From Brevipalpus yothersi (lineage: Eukaryota; Arthropoda; Arachnida; Trombidiformes; Tenuipalpidae): 64,000 nucleotides of DNA. The first letter of the stretch is position 1; each line of letters starts with the position of its first letter. The stretch is taken from the NCBI GenBank assembly GCA_003956705.1, contig QZCP01000217.1:1-64000 (forward strand), read 5' to 3'. This document shows positions 46,899-56,073 of this stretch, piece after piece. The notes below the pieces were generated by a model. That model was not told where the DNA came from and did no database searches. It worked only from the letters and a program-made list of their open reading frames with translations. The translations under genes and the position numbers were made by a program.

Positions 46899-47896
46899 CC
46901 AGTCTTCGAGAATATAAGAGAAGAAATAAAGGAGAAAGAGAGAAAAGGAAGATGAAGTAAAGAGAAGTAAAGAAAGAAAGTTAAGAGCTCAAGATATGGT
47001 GTTTTACCTTTCTTATATCAAATGTCTGATCGATAGTAGGTATGTATTAATCCTGAGTGTGAAGAAGAAATTTGGTGAACTACGAGAAAGAAAAATCCAC
47101 TGTATTCGGAATGACTATTGAAGGATCTCAATGTTTACTGGATGGAAGGGTTCACTTGAATAACTGTTTAACCAAAATGGGCTGAACTCTCAACTGATCT
47201 ATTCACTGTCTGGTTTAATTCAATCAGAAACCATTTGATAAACTGTTAGCATCGGTTGATGAACAAGGTCTGTTATTGGATCTACGATTCACTTGTTGTC
47301 ACAAGATGAAAGTATCGATGTCTCACAAAACTATGTTGTTTAGTGGATGATATTTAACACTAGAATTGAGGAAGATCAGGAAGATGGGGATAGAACAATT
47401 CTGATGTATTTAATAGCATTGATTTGAGGTATTTTCACTAGGCATTTAGGAGTTCAAAACACTTCCACAAAAGATGAATATTTGAGAGAAAGAGTTGGAA
47501 AACAGTGGAATAAGAACGAGAGTGATAGACAGAGTGGATGTTGTTGGTTCTCTTGAAAAAAAAAGTGAGAAAAGGCTGGCTTTTGAAAGGTCATATCCGG
47601 TAGAGAGAGAGAGAGAGAAAGATAATTATCTTTTACCTTACTTGGCATTGGAATGAAAGAGAGATAGCGAAAAGAGGTAGTAAGCGAGGCTGTAAGTAGA
47701 TAGAGGAAAGAAAAAGCGATAAAACTCCGGGCCTCTCATTAATATTCTCCCGACATCGGTAAGTCTCTTCATATGGAAACTTTCCTCTTAATCGTTTTTA
47801 GTATTAATTAGCCATGAAACCGATATCCTGCCTTTAACGATTTGAAACTTTTCCTTGTTGGAAAAGTTTTCCTCTCAAAAAATTACACCTCATCAC

Positions 47897-48161
47897 AACA
47901 CTCACGAATGATCTAATCCTAAAACATCCACTTCCATTTGGTGAACGATTTCTGAAAACTGGATGATGATCTCATTTCACAATATCAACAGATGCAGAAA
48001 ATTAATTTAATCAATTTAATAATAATGAATGAGGAGAAATGAGCCCAATCCTCAAATCAGGTAACTCGCTTAACAATTGCTCGACCTTGTTTATGTGGGC
48101 ATTGACCACCGTATTCAGTGCTGTTCAACATTGAGAGTATAACGATCATAACATCAATACA
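47897..48161. other. 5' flank of the disrupted GMC fragment
   Basis: Part of inverted repeat 2, matching the 5' flank of the gene at 50199-52306 (52307-52572). It is related also to 61021-61280 upstream of a third group C gene. Confidence 0.75.
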
Positions 48162-48431
48162 ATGAATGCTAATTTTTGTTTGAAATTTTTAATCATCTTC
48201 TTTAGTCATATCATTTTCCATGTGAACGCGAACAGTACCTCCAATATATCTGTAGAAACTTCAAATGTAACTGTAGAGGAAAGTAGAGGAGAATTCACTT
48301 CCGGGTGAATACATTCTGAAGGTCTGGATGGAATACTGCGTGAAATTTCGAAAGTACCTGATTGGATTGGAAAGGTTTATAACCTCGCAGTTGATTTGGC
48401 CTCTGTTTTTACTCAAGATCCTTATCCAATA

Positions 48432-49799
48432 CAGTAGTTTCGCCTGTAAGTTATGGAATGGGAACCAAGGTGAAAGTAGGTGGCAGCATCATGAAAATTT
48501 TTATTCACATTGAAAACCCACATGTAGCGAAGCAATTTTTTGCACAATCTTGCTTAACATCAGCCCAAGATTGGCTTAACAAATGAATAGCATCGAGTAA
48601 TGTAACTGATTTGAGGCGTAAAGAGGCATCAATGAGTGGAAAACATTGCAGCAACCTATCTCGAAGCGTATTTTTGTACTTCGATTTGACAGAATTTATG
48701 AGGCCAGCATCAAGAGGCTGTAAACGAGAAGTTGTATTCGGTGGGAAGAAAAAAATTCTGATATTACTCAATTGGACATCAGTTTTATGACCTGAAAAAT
48801 TGTCAAGAAAAAGAATTATCTTTCTATCAACAGCTACAAGTCGATCATTCCAAATTTTCAACCATGCAGCGAACAAACTTTTCGTCATCCATCCTTTAGA
48901 ATTACTGACATAGTGAGCACCGAAACTATTTCGATCTTGATTTTTGAAACATCGAGGATTATCACTCTTTCCTATCACAAGAGGAGGAATTTTCTCACCG
49001 GTAGCACTTATACAAAATAAGACAGATAGTCTATCTTCAGGGCAGCTTACACCATGACAACTAGCACCTTTTTCACTTATTGTATAAGCGGAAGTCTGTT
49101 TCCAAAATAGAGCTGATTCATCTGCATTGAAGATATCATTTATATCATAGCCTTCAATCAGAGAAGGTAGATTATCTATCCAATCTTTGATAACTTTCTC
49201 ATCAACTGATTCACATACACCATTGATCTTCCTTTTAGCTTTATGAATACGTTTTAGGAACCTTGATAGCCATCCTGATGAGAATGAAAAGTTCAACAAG
49301 CCCTCTTCTTCGGCAAGCTCAGCTGCTTTTTCTCTGACCAGACTTCGACTAACAGGGAAGTGAAGATGATTAAGTTCTTCGATTATCTTCTTTAAACGAT
49401 TCTCAATCAGATCAAGTTGTTCACGATTATTCAATCTCATCAGTCTAAGATTGCCTCCATTTTCTTTAAACGATTCAAACTTATCTCTTTTCTTGATGAT
49501 TTTGCTTATGGCTGGCTGTGAAACATTAAACTTAGTCGCTAATTCATCTTGACTCCATCCCTCATCAAACAACCGTATCACTTCGAGTTTCTCACTCACC
49601 TTTAAACGCCCCTATTCATAAGAAATCAAACAAAATAAATGATTTAGATCATCTAAATTAACTCACCATCATGAGTAGCCATCTCACAAGTTAATCACAA
49701 TCAGAGGAGACAAAAAAATGAGAGGGAAAAATAGCCAACTTTGGAGATGGCGTTTGAGTCATAACTTACAGAAGTCATAACTTACAGGGGAAACTACTG
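48432..49799 (-). mobile_element. pogo/Tigger-type transposon, 1,368 bp
   Basis: Terminal inverted repeats of 24 bp with one mismatch: the left end begins CAGTAGTTTCGCCTGTAAG, and the right end is the complement of CAGTAGTTTCCCCTGTAAG. The target dinucleotide TA is duplicated (48430-48431 and 49800-49801); the empty site in the paralog reads CCAATACAACT. A second copy of the inner TIR block (ATAACTTACAG) lies just inside the right end. TA target, CAG ends and a CENP-B-like transposase together identify the Tc1/mariner-pogo superfamily. Confidence 0.95.
48505..49672 (-). CDS. pogo/Tigger transposase
   Basis: The main frame is 48505-49611, open for about 364 residues from the GTG codon at 49599. 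It carries a CENP-B-type N-terminal helix-turn-helix (KLEVIRLFDEGWSQDELATK...), a second HTH_Tnp_Tc5-like domain (about 60-125) and DDE_1 residues D160 (NADES), D266 (LFLDNFSGH) and D297 (LQPLDAG), about 30 residues apart. No ATG precedes the HTH in frame. A short 5' exon ATGATG at 49667-49672, spliced over 49612-49666 (gtgagt...atag), would restore a start, giving MMGRLKVSEKLEVIRL. The frame is intact, so the element could be recently active. Confidence 0.88.
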
Positions 49800-50083
49800 T
49801 ACAACTAAACAAAAAGGCAAACGATGATGAATACGATTACATTATTATCGGTGCTGGTGCAGCGGGCTGTGTTGTGGCTGCTCGGTTGAGTGAAATTCCG
49901 GAGAATCGAGTTCTAATATTGGAAGCTGGTGGTGAAGAGACAGGCTTCTCTCGACTGGCCACTCTTGGTGATCTCAATTGGAAGAGCAAGATGTATCATT
50001 GGAATTACAAACCTGAACCAGAAAAGTTGGGTGCCAAGGCACTGATAGGCAATCGAGTGAGAATACCTACAGCAAATTTGCTA

Positions 50084-50198
50084 GAAGAAACTTATGACTC
50101 ACTGATAATTGTGAGAGAACAATATTTACTCATAGGAAAATCAGGGTAGATTAGAAAATTTATTCTACAACTACAAATTTCTTAGGTATCAGATAAAA
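50084..50198. other. junction between fragment and 3' flank
   Basis: About 65 bp of unassigned sequence, then 50150-50198, which is the 3' flank of the minus-strand gene and resembles the 3' flank of the gene at 17073-19156. This is the right-hand end of the left inverted-repeat arm. Confidence 0.6.
50159..50164 (-). terminator. likely poly(A) signal
   Basis: TTTATT on the plus strand, i.e. AATAAA for the minus-strand gene, 35 nt after its stop and conserved in its paralog at 19192-19197. Confidence 0.6.
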
Positions 50199-52306
50199 CT
50201 AGTATTTTAATACCTCTTCCTCATGTTTGAATGGAGGTAAGTTTGGTTTCAACGATCTTCCCTTGATGATGTCACACCCTTTTTCTGCAATCATGATTGT
50301 TGGAGCGTTTGTATTACCTGTGGTCAACTCTGGCATGACTGAGGCATCGATAACCCTCAGAGCTTTCACTCCTTTTACTCGCAGATCAGGGCCAACAACA
50401 GACATCAAGTCCTCAATTGATCCCATCTTGCATGTACCTGCTGGATGAGATCCTGATAGAGTTATAGTCAGAGCAAGACATCGACAGAATTCATCTGACC
50501 CATTAGGATACTTCTCACATCCAGGTAGTGTATTTGGGAAAAGTTGAGCTGAGATTGCCTCTTGCACTGCTCTGGAATTTATTATACCTAGTGTTGTTCT
50601 GCATACCTCAACTATGACCTCAAGATCTCTTCTAACACTGAAGAATCGATTCTCAATGACTGGATTATCATACGGATCCGAGCTACGTAGTCCAATTCTT
50701 CCTCTGCTCAAAGTCCGCATGTTGAACAATTCAACCAGGAAACCTTGTTTGAATGATTGTGGAGTGAAGAACTTTTCAACTACCAGGGGTTTGAAATCTT
50801 CTAGGTAGCCTAGAAAAGAGAGGAATCACTATCAAAATTTTGCTTCTTGGAATCATATTGATACTCACCATAGAGAAAATTACTCTCAAATGAGCCAGGT
50901 AATCCTGCTGAGCTAGTTATTGAGCCATCTGGTCTGCTGTCCAAGGCATATTTTGTCTTGAAATGCCCTTGAATTCGCCCATAAAAGTTCGCAAATGGAC
51001 CAGTTCTATTGTTGACATAACTTTCTGCCCCACTGATATATGGTTCAGGCTCTATGTATACAAGAGACAAGTTTCTCTTCATGGTGAAGTATAAGAGAAT
51101 CTTCAAGTGATCTTGCAGATTTTGACCAACACCAGGTAGATCAGAGATTACTGGTATATTGTGCTTTTTAAGCTCCATTTTAGGCCCTATTCCGGACAAC
51201 ATCAATATTTTTGGACTAGTGTAAGTTCCAGCAGAGAGAATGACCTCCTTCTTTGCTCGAACATCATAAACTTTACCATCTTTCTCATAAGTCACTCCAA
51301 TAGCTCTCTTATCCTGATCAAAATTGATCCTATGAACAAATGCGTAAGGTAAAATATCGAGATTGGGTCGAAATGAAGCTGGAGCAAGGTAAGCATCTGC
51401 CATGGAGACACGAGTTCCATTGTACAGATTATTCCATGTATACGAAGTAACAGCATGATTCCTTCCATTCGGATCTCCAAACTTGAGTCCGATTTCTTGA
51501 GCTCCTCTTATTATTGAGCTCGCATATACACCTGGATCAATACTTCCTGTTATACGAACAGGTCCTCGAGTTCCATGATAACCTTCATCATAAGGGCTTA
51601 CACCTATCTGACTCTTGATGATTTGCTCAATTTTCACAAAATAAGGAAAGATATCAGCCCAGCTCCAGCCTTCAGCACCTAATTGAGCCCATCGATCATA
51701 ATCACCTGGATCTCCTCTATTCCACACTAGACCATTATGAATTGTACCTCCACCAAGTCGCTTTGCTGTAGGTATTCTCACTCGATTGCCTATCAGTGCC
51801 TTGGCACCCAACTTTTCTGGTTCAGGTTTGTAATTCCAATGATACATCTTGCTCTTCCAATTGAGATCACCAAGAGTGGCCAGTCGAGAGAAGCCTGTCT
51901 CTTCACCACCAGCTTCCAATATTAGAACTCGATTCTCCGGAATTTCACTCAACCGAGCAGCCACAACACAGCCCGCTGCACCAGCACCGATCACAATGTA
52001 ATCGTACCTATCATCGTTTGCCTTTTTGTTTAGTTGTATTGGATAAGGATCTTGAGTAAAAACAGAGGCCAAATCAACTGCGAGGTTATAAACCTTTCCA
52101 ATCCAATCAGGTACTTTCGAAATTTCACGCAGTATTCCATCCAGACCTTGAGAATGTATCCACCCGGAAGTGAACTCTCCTCTACTTTCCTCTATAGTTA
52201 CATTTGAAGTTTCCACAGATATATTGGAGGTACCGTTTGCGTTCACATGGAAAATGATATGACTGAAGAAGATGATTAAAAATTTCAAACAAAAATTAGC
52301 ATTCAT
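50199..52306 (-). CDS. secreted GMC oxidoreductase, group C, mosaic gene
   Basis: Exons 50869-52306 and 50199-50809 with a 59-nt intron give 682 aa. The leader is MNANFCLKFLIIFFSHIIF. GAGAAG is at 107-112. GGGTIHNGLVWNRGD, SAGTYTSPKILMLSGIGP, SHPAGTCKMG and GNTNAPT are all intact. Up to about NRVRIPTAK (near 51790) the protein follows the gene at 58899-61020. From there to the end, including the intron and 3' flank, it is nearly identical to the gene at 17073-19156 (exon 2 differs at two residues). Unlike that paralog it keeps the complete flavin motif. This looks like a gene made or overwritten by conversion or unequal recombination. Confidence 0.93.
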
Positions 52307-53287
52307 TGTATTGATGTTATGATCGTTATACTTTCAATGTTGAACAGCACTGAACACGACAATTAACGCCCACATAGACAAGATCGAGTAATTGTTAAGC
52401 GAGTTACCTGATTTGAGGATTGTGCTCATTTCTCCTCATTTATTATTATTCAATTGATTGAATTAATTTTCTGCATCTGTTGATATTGTGAAATGAGATC
52501 ATCATCCAGTTTTCAGAAATCGTTCACCAAATGGAAGTGGATGTTTTAGGATTAGATCGTTCGTGAGTGTTAAAGTTGATGTATCAGCCCATCAATCTCA
52601 TGGAGCTGATGTTGGATATCAACAATCCCAAGTTGATTTCTCATCATCATCGATGAACTGAGATGAGTTTGTTGTGTTTTCGATAGCTGCCTACAAGTGT
52701 AGTGAGAACTTGATCCACTAGTATTGTATGATTATTCTGATTCCAATTTTGATATTTCACTTTGATCATTAAATATATGATGAGAATTTGCTAAAGAACT
52801 GGAAAAATAAGAGAATCATTTGCAAGTTCTCAACATGACAGCCTTCACTCTTATACTCACCCAATATAAGATAATTTCTTCGTTCAGGAAAAAAATTTCT
52901 CCTGTTTTTTGTATTAAAATTCTGGGCTTATGTATTGAAAAATTCTGATCGGGACTTCTTTCCTCATAACTTTACTTCACCTACTTAATTTATTCCAGTT
53001 AAGAAATCTTTCAGGCAAAATTTTCGATAGATGGGATTCAGTTATTAAGATAGGGTCATAATCAAGCTGTCAGGCAAACTTATACCATTGAGCTATTCTC
53101 AATAAAAAAGAAGTGAATGATCATAATACATAACATACGATAGATGGCTAGGTGACAAACTTCCACCGAATCACTGAGCTTTCGTAACAAACCAGCTTTC
53201 AAAATCTATGAATACTGGAGAGCATGACCTTCTTCTCGGAATGGAGGTAAACTTGGTCTCAGAGTTCTCCCTTTGATGAGATCTGAT
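51762..53287. repeat. inverted repeat 2, right arm
   Basis: Contains the 5' third of the gene at 50199-52306, its upstream flank, and the 3' end of the gene at 53206. It matches the left arm 45124-50078 without that arm's two insertions. Its inner end at about 51762 lies close to the point where the gene switches sequence type. Confidence 0.88.
52307..53205. other. intergenic within inverted repeat 2
   Basis: About 0.9 kb upstream of the gene at 50199-52306 and downstream of the one at 53206. The part 52307-52870 also resembles 61021-61600, the upstream flank of another group C gene, in the same orientation, so promoter sequence was duplicated with the gene. Confidence 0.7.
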
Positions 53288-54895
53288 CCTCGTTCGCCTA
53301 TCATGATTGTTGGAGCATTTGTATTGCCAGTCGTCACCTCTGGCATAACTGAAGCATCGATTACCCTCAAGCCTTTGACACCTTTAACTCGTAACTCATG
53401 ATCTACAACTGCCATCAGATCATTCTTTGCCCCCATCTTACATGTGCCTGAAATGTGAATACCAGAGGTGGTCAGGGACAGAATATAGCACCGACAGAAT
53501 CCATTTGAACCGATTGCGTATTTCTCACATCCGGGCAGTGTATTAAGAAAAAGCTTCGGAGCAATAGTTTCTTGCATAGCTTCCGAGTTGACAATTTTCA
53601 AAGCTATTTTGCATCCTTCAATCATGGCATCAAGATCCCTTTTCACACTAAAGAATCCACTTTCTAGAATTGGATTATCATGAGGATCAGAACTGCTTAG
53701 GCTCATCTTGCCTCGACTTAATGTTCTCATATTCAGCAAACCAATTTCAAATCCATGCTTGAACGCTTGTGGAGCCAAAAACTTTTCAATCACTTCAGGC
53801 TTGTATTTCCTCATGAACCCTGATGAGAAAGGAATTTTATCAGAATGACGACAATCAAAATTTCAAATATTCCAACCACTGAGAAAGTTACTCTCGAAAG
53901 AACCTAATAGCCCAATAGAAGGAATGATAGAAAGGTCCGGTCTACTGTCCAGAGCATATTTCGCCCTAAAATTTCCTTGGATCGAATCTGATAGAGAAGC
54001 AAATACACCAGTTCTATTTGTGGCGAAACTTTTAGCACCTTCAATATAACTTTCCGGTTGTGTATATATTAGGCTCAAATTTGCTTTCATTGTGAAAAAT
54101 AGTATAGCAGCAATATGATCTTGTAGATTTTGACCAACACCAGGCTGATCAGTGATAACATTGATTCGGTGTTTCTTTAATTCCTTTCTGGGACCAATCC
54201 CAGAGAGCATCAAGATTTTAGGACTGTTATAGGCACCAGCTGATAAAATAATTTCTTTGCGAGCTCGAATTTGATGAACTTTACCATCTCGTTCATAGGT
54301 CACCGATACTGCCCTCTTATTTTCATCGAAATTGATTCGATGAACGAATGCATGAGTGAGGATATCTAGGTTTGGTCTGAATGATGCAGAAGCTAAATAT
54401 GTGTCCACCATAGAGCCTCGAGTTCCATTGGACAAATTGTTCCAGATATATGAGAAAACTGAATGATTTTCACCGTTAGGATCACCGAATTTGTGACCAA
54501 TTTCTTGAGCTCCTTTGATCTGAAGTGAAGCCAGACTCTTCACCACCAGCTTCCAGGACCAGGACACGATTCTCAGGATTTTCACTCAGCCTAGTTGCCA
54601 CAACACAGCCTGCAGCACCAGCCCCAATCACTAGGTAATCATATTCATCATGATGGTCAGCTTTTTTGTCCAGTTGTATTGGATATGGATGCTGTGTGAA
54701 GATTTGTGCAAGATCGGATGCCAAATTGTACACCTTATCAACCCAATTGGGTATCATGGCAATTTCTTCAATCGAGTTGTACTGATCGGTAGCCGATTTT
54801 CTACCCTCTTCAGAAATATCATCTCCTAAGGTCAACGAAGCTATGTAATTAATAATCAAGTAGAGTCCACAAGAGAAATTACACTTCATTTCCAT
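53206..54895 (-). pseudogene. group C GMC gene with internal deletion
   Basis: Starts at ATG 54895 (MEMKCNFSCGLYLIINYIAS leader), reads through the flavin motif GAGAAGC to GGEESGF, and then jumps near 54520 to IKGAQEIG. About 120-126 codons are missing, including the whole first GMC signature and much of the substrate domain. The join is out of frame and ends 12 codons later. The remaining exon 1 frame (to 53877) and exon 2 (53206-53819, spliced after gttgga...tcag) are open, with IHISGTCKMG and GNTNAPT. The loss of a core domain means it cannot make a normal enzyme. Confidence 0.9.
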
Positions 54896-55224
54896 AATCA
54901 AATTCTCTGAACCGAGGTTTTATGCATCGTACAACCAGAATTGAGTTTTTTACATGTATGCTCACTGATTACACGAATTCACTTAGTTACTAATTGCGCA
55001 ATGCTTTCCATTTGTGGATATTAGTATTACATTTATCCTCTACAGCTGTTGAATTCAAAGCAATTTAAAAAAATGCATACTCTCTCGCTTAGCCTTACAA
55101 TATTGTTAGCAGCCTATTGGATCACTTCCACCATCCTCTCTGTGGAAATATTCTCTGCATCAACCCTCTTCATATGTTCCTATCTCAGATTGAGCTAACT
55201 AATGGTACAATTCATTCTTCTAAT
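54896..55224. other. intergenic, nothing recognised
   Basis: AT-rich flank upstream of the deleted gene. Confidence 0.45.
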
Positions 55225-55480
55225 ATAGCTCGCGTAGGAAAAAAAGAAACCCAATTCTTCATCACCAACTTCTATAACTAAAAATTGAATATGATAAACT
55301 GCACTCATTAGAGTAACCATACAGCCAGCTGCACCAACATCGCTATTCACTCGTACTCATCATTCTGGTTAGACTCTTCTTCTGTTTTATTGCCGATGGA
55401 CACTGGAATGCCTCTAATTTTCAAGTTTTGGGCTTCATTGGTTCAATTTGTTACAAATCTCACCAATCGGCAAGGTAAAA
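55225..55480 (-). pseudogene. degraded N-terminal GMC relic
   Basis: On the minus strand, pieces of the flavin-binding region can still be read in shifting frames: NDEYE, then GAAGC-like DVGAAGCMV, then an NFLVIEVGDEE-like echo of NRVLVLEAGDEE. Stops and indels are scattered throughout. It is older than the other pseudogenes in the cluster. The identification is by eye. Confidence 0.6.
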
Positions 55481-56073
55481 TCTTACTCGGATCGCGTGTG
55501 TTTGATAACGGATGGACCACAATTCTCCTCGAAAGTATAATTCCAGATTGACCTTAGGGTTTTTGATGTTCAAAGTACAACAAATTCTTACATATTCTTT
55601 TTATTCTCTTTTTATGTTAATTGTACTTTGTTCCGCATTTTGATTGTTTTACAATGCAAATGGAGGGTAATATTTGTTAAATAAAGAGTAAAAAGAGTTA
55701 CAATAAAATGACACTTTCCAGTAAATTTATCTTCGTTCGATGTCCAATATTCATTTGAATTGTCTTTCCAAGTCATTTACTGAGAGTCATCTCATGCTGA
55801 TAGATTTTGGCACTGATCTGAGTCCGCTGTATAAATTGAAACAGAAGGTTACCAATGTAAATCCAAATTTTTAGCTTCATTGAGGAGAATAAAGATGAAG
55901 TTTCTTGTCCCAATGGCAAATAATATGAATGAAAATAAGTTGGACGGTTGAATATTTTAGTTTGAATGAAAATTAAGTTGAATGAACAGGTGTTTGTATG
56001 GTGCAACAATTAGCAGTTAACATTTAAATGTGATTTTTAGTGATTTGTAGTTAGAATTGTCTCTCAATTTGAA

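Larger units (their letters stand above)
45896..47896. mobile_element. 2.0 kb insertion of unknown type with 6-bp target duplication
   Basis: Absent from the right arm, which reads straight across. AACACT occurs at both edges (45890-45895 and 47897-47902), whereas the unoccupied right arm has it once. Ends are ATCGAGAGG and CCTCATCAC, with no terminal inverted repeat or TG/CA end visible. The body has GA arrays (about 46471-46505 and 47600-47618), a 21-bp tandem repeat, and one 90-codon ORF. The class is not identified; the presence/absence logic is firm, the mechanism is not. Confidence 0.72.
45124..50078. repeat. inverted repeat 2, left arm (interrupted)
   Basis: Matches 51762-53287 in reverse complement in three pieces: 45124-45895, 47897-48431 and 49800-50078. 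The breaks are a 2.0 kb insertion and a pogo/Tigger element. Without them the arm is about 1.55 kb and the arms would flank a centre of roughly 1.7 kb. Confidence 0.88.
48162..50083 (+). pseudogene. group C GMC 5' fragment split by a transposon
   Basis: Starts with the same leader as the gene at 50199-52306 (MNANFCLKFLIIF). An in-frame TGA at 48306-48308 replaces the Trp of TSGWIHS. At 48431 the frame is broken by a pogo/Tigger element and resumes at 49800 within PYPIQL. It then runs through the flavin motif GAGAAGC to NRVRIPTA, where similarity ends at about 50078. The last two-thirds of the gene are absent. This is a dead, truncated, inverted copy of the neighbour on the opposite strand. 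Confidence 0.92.
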
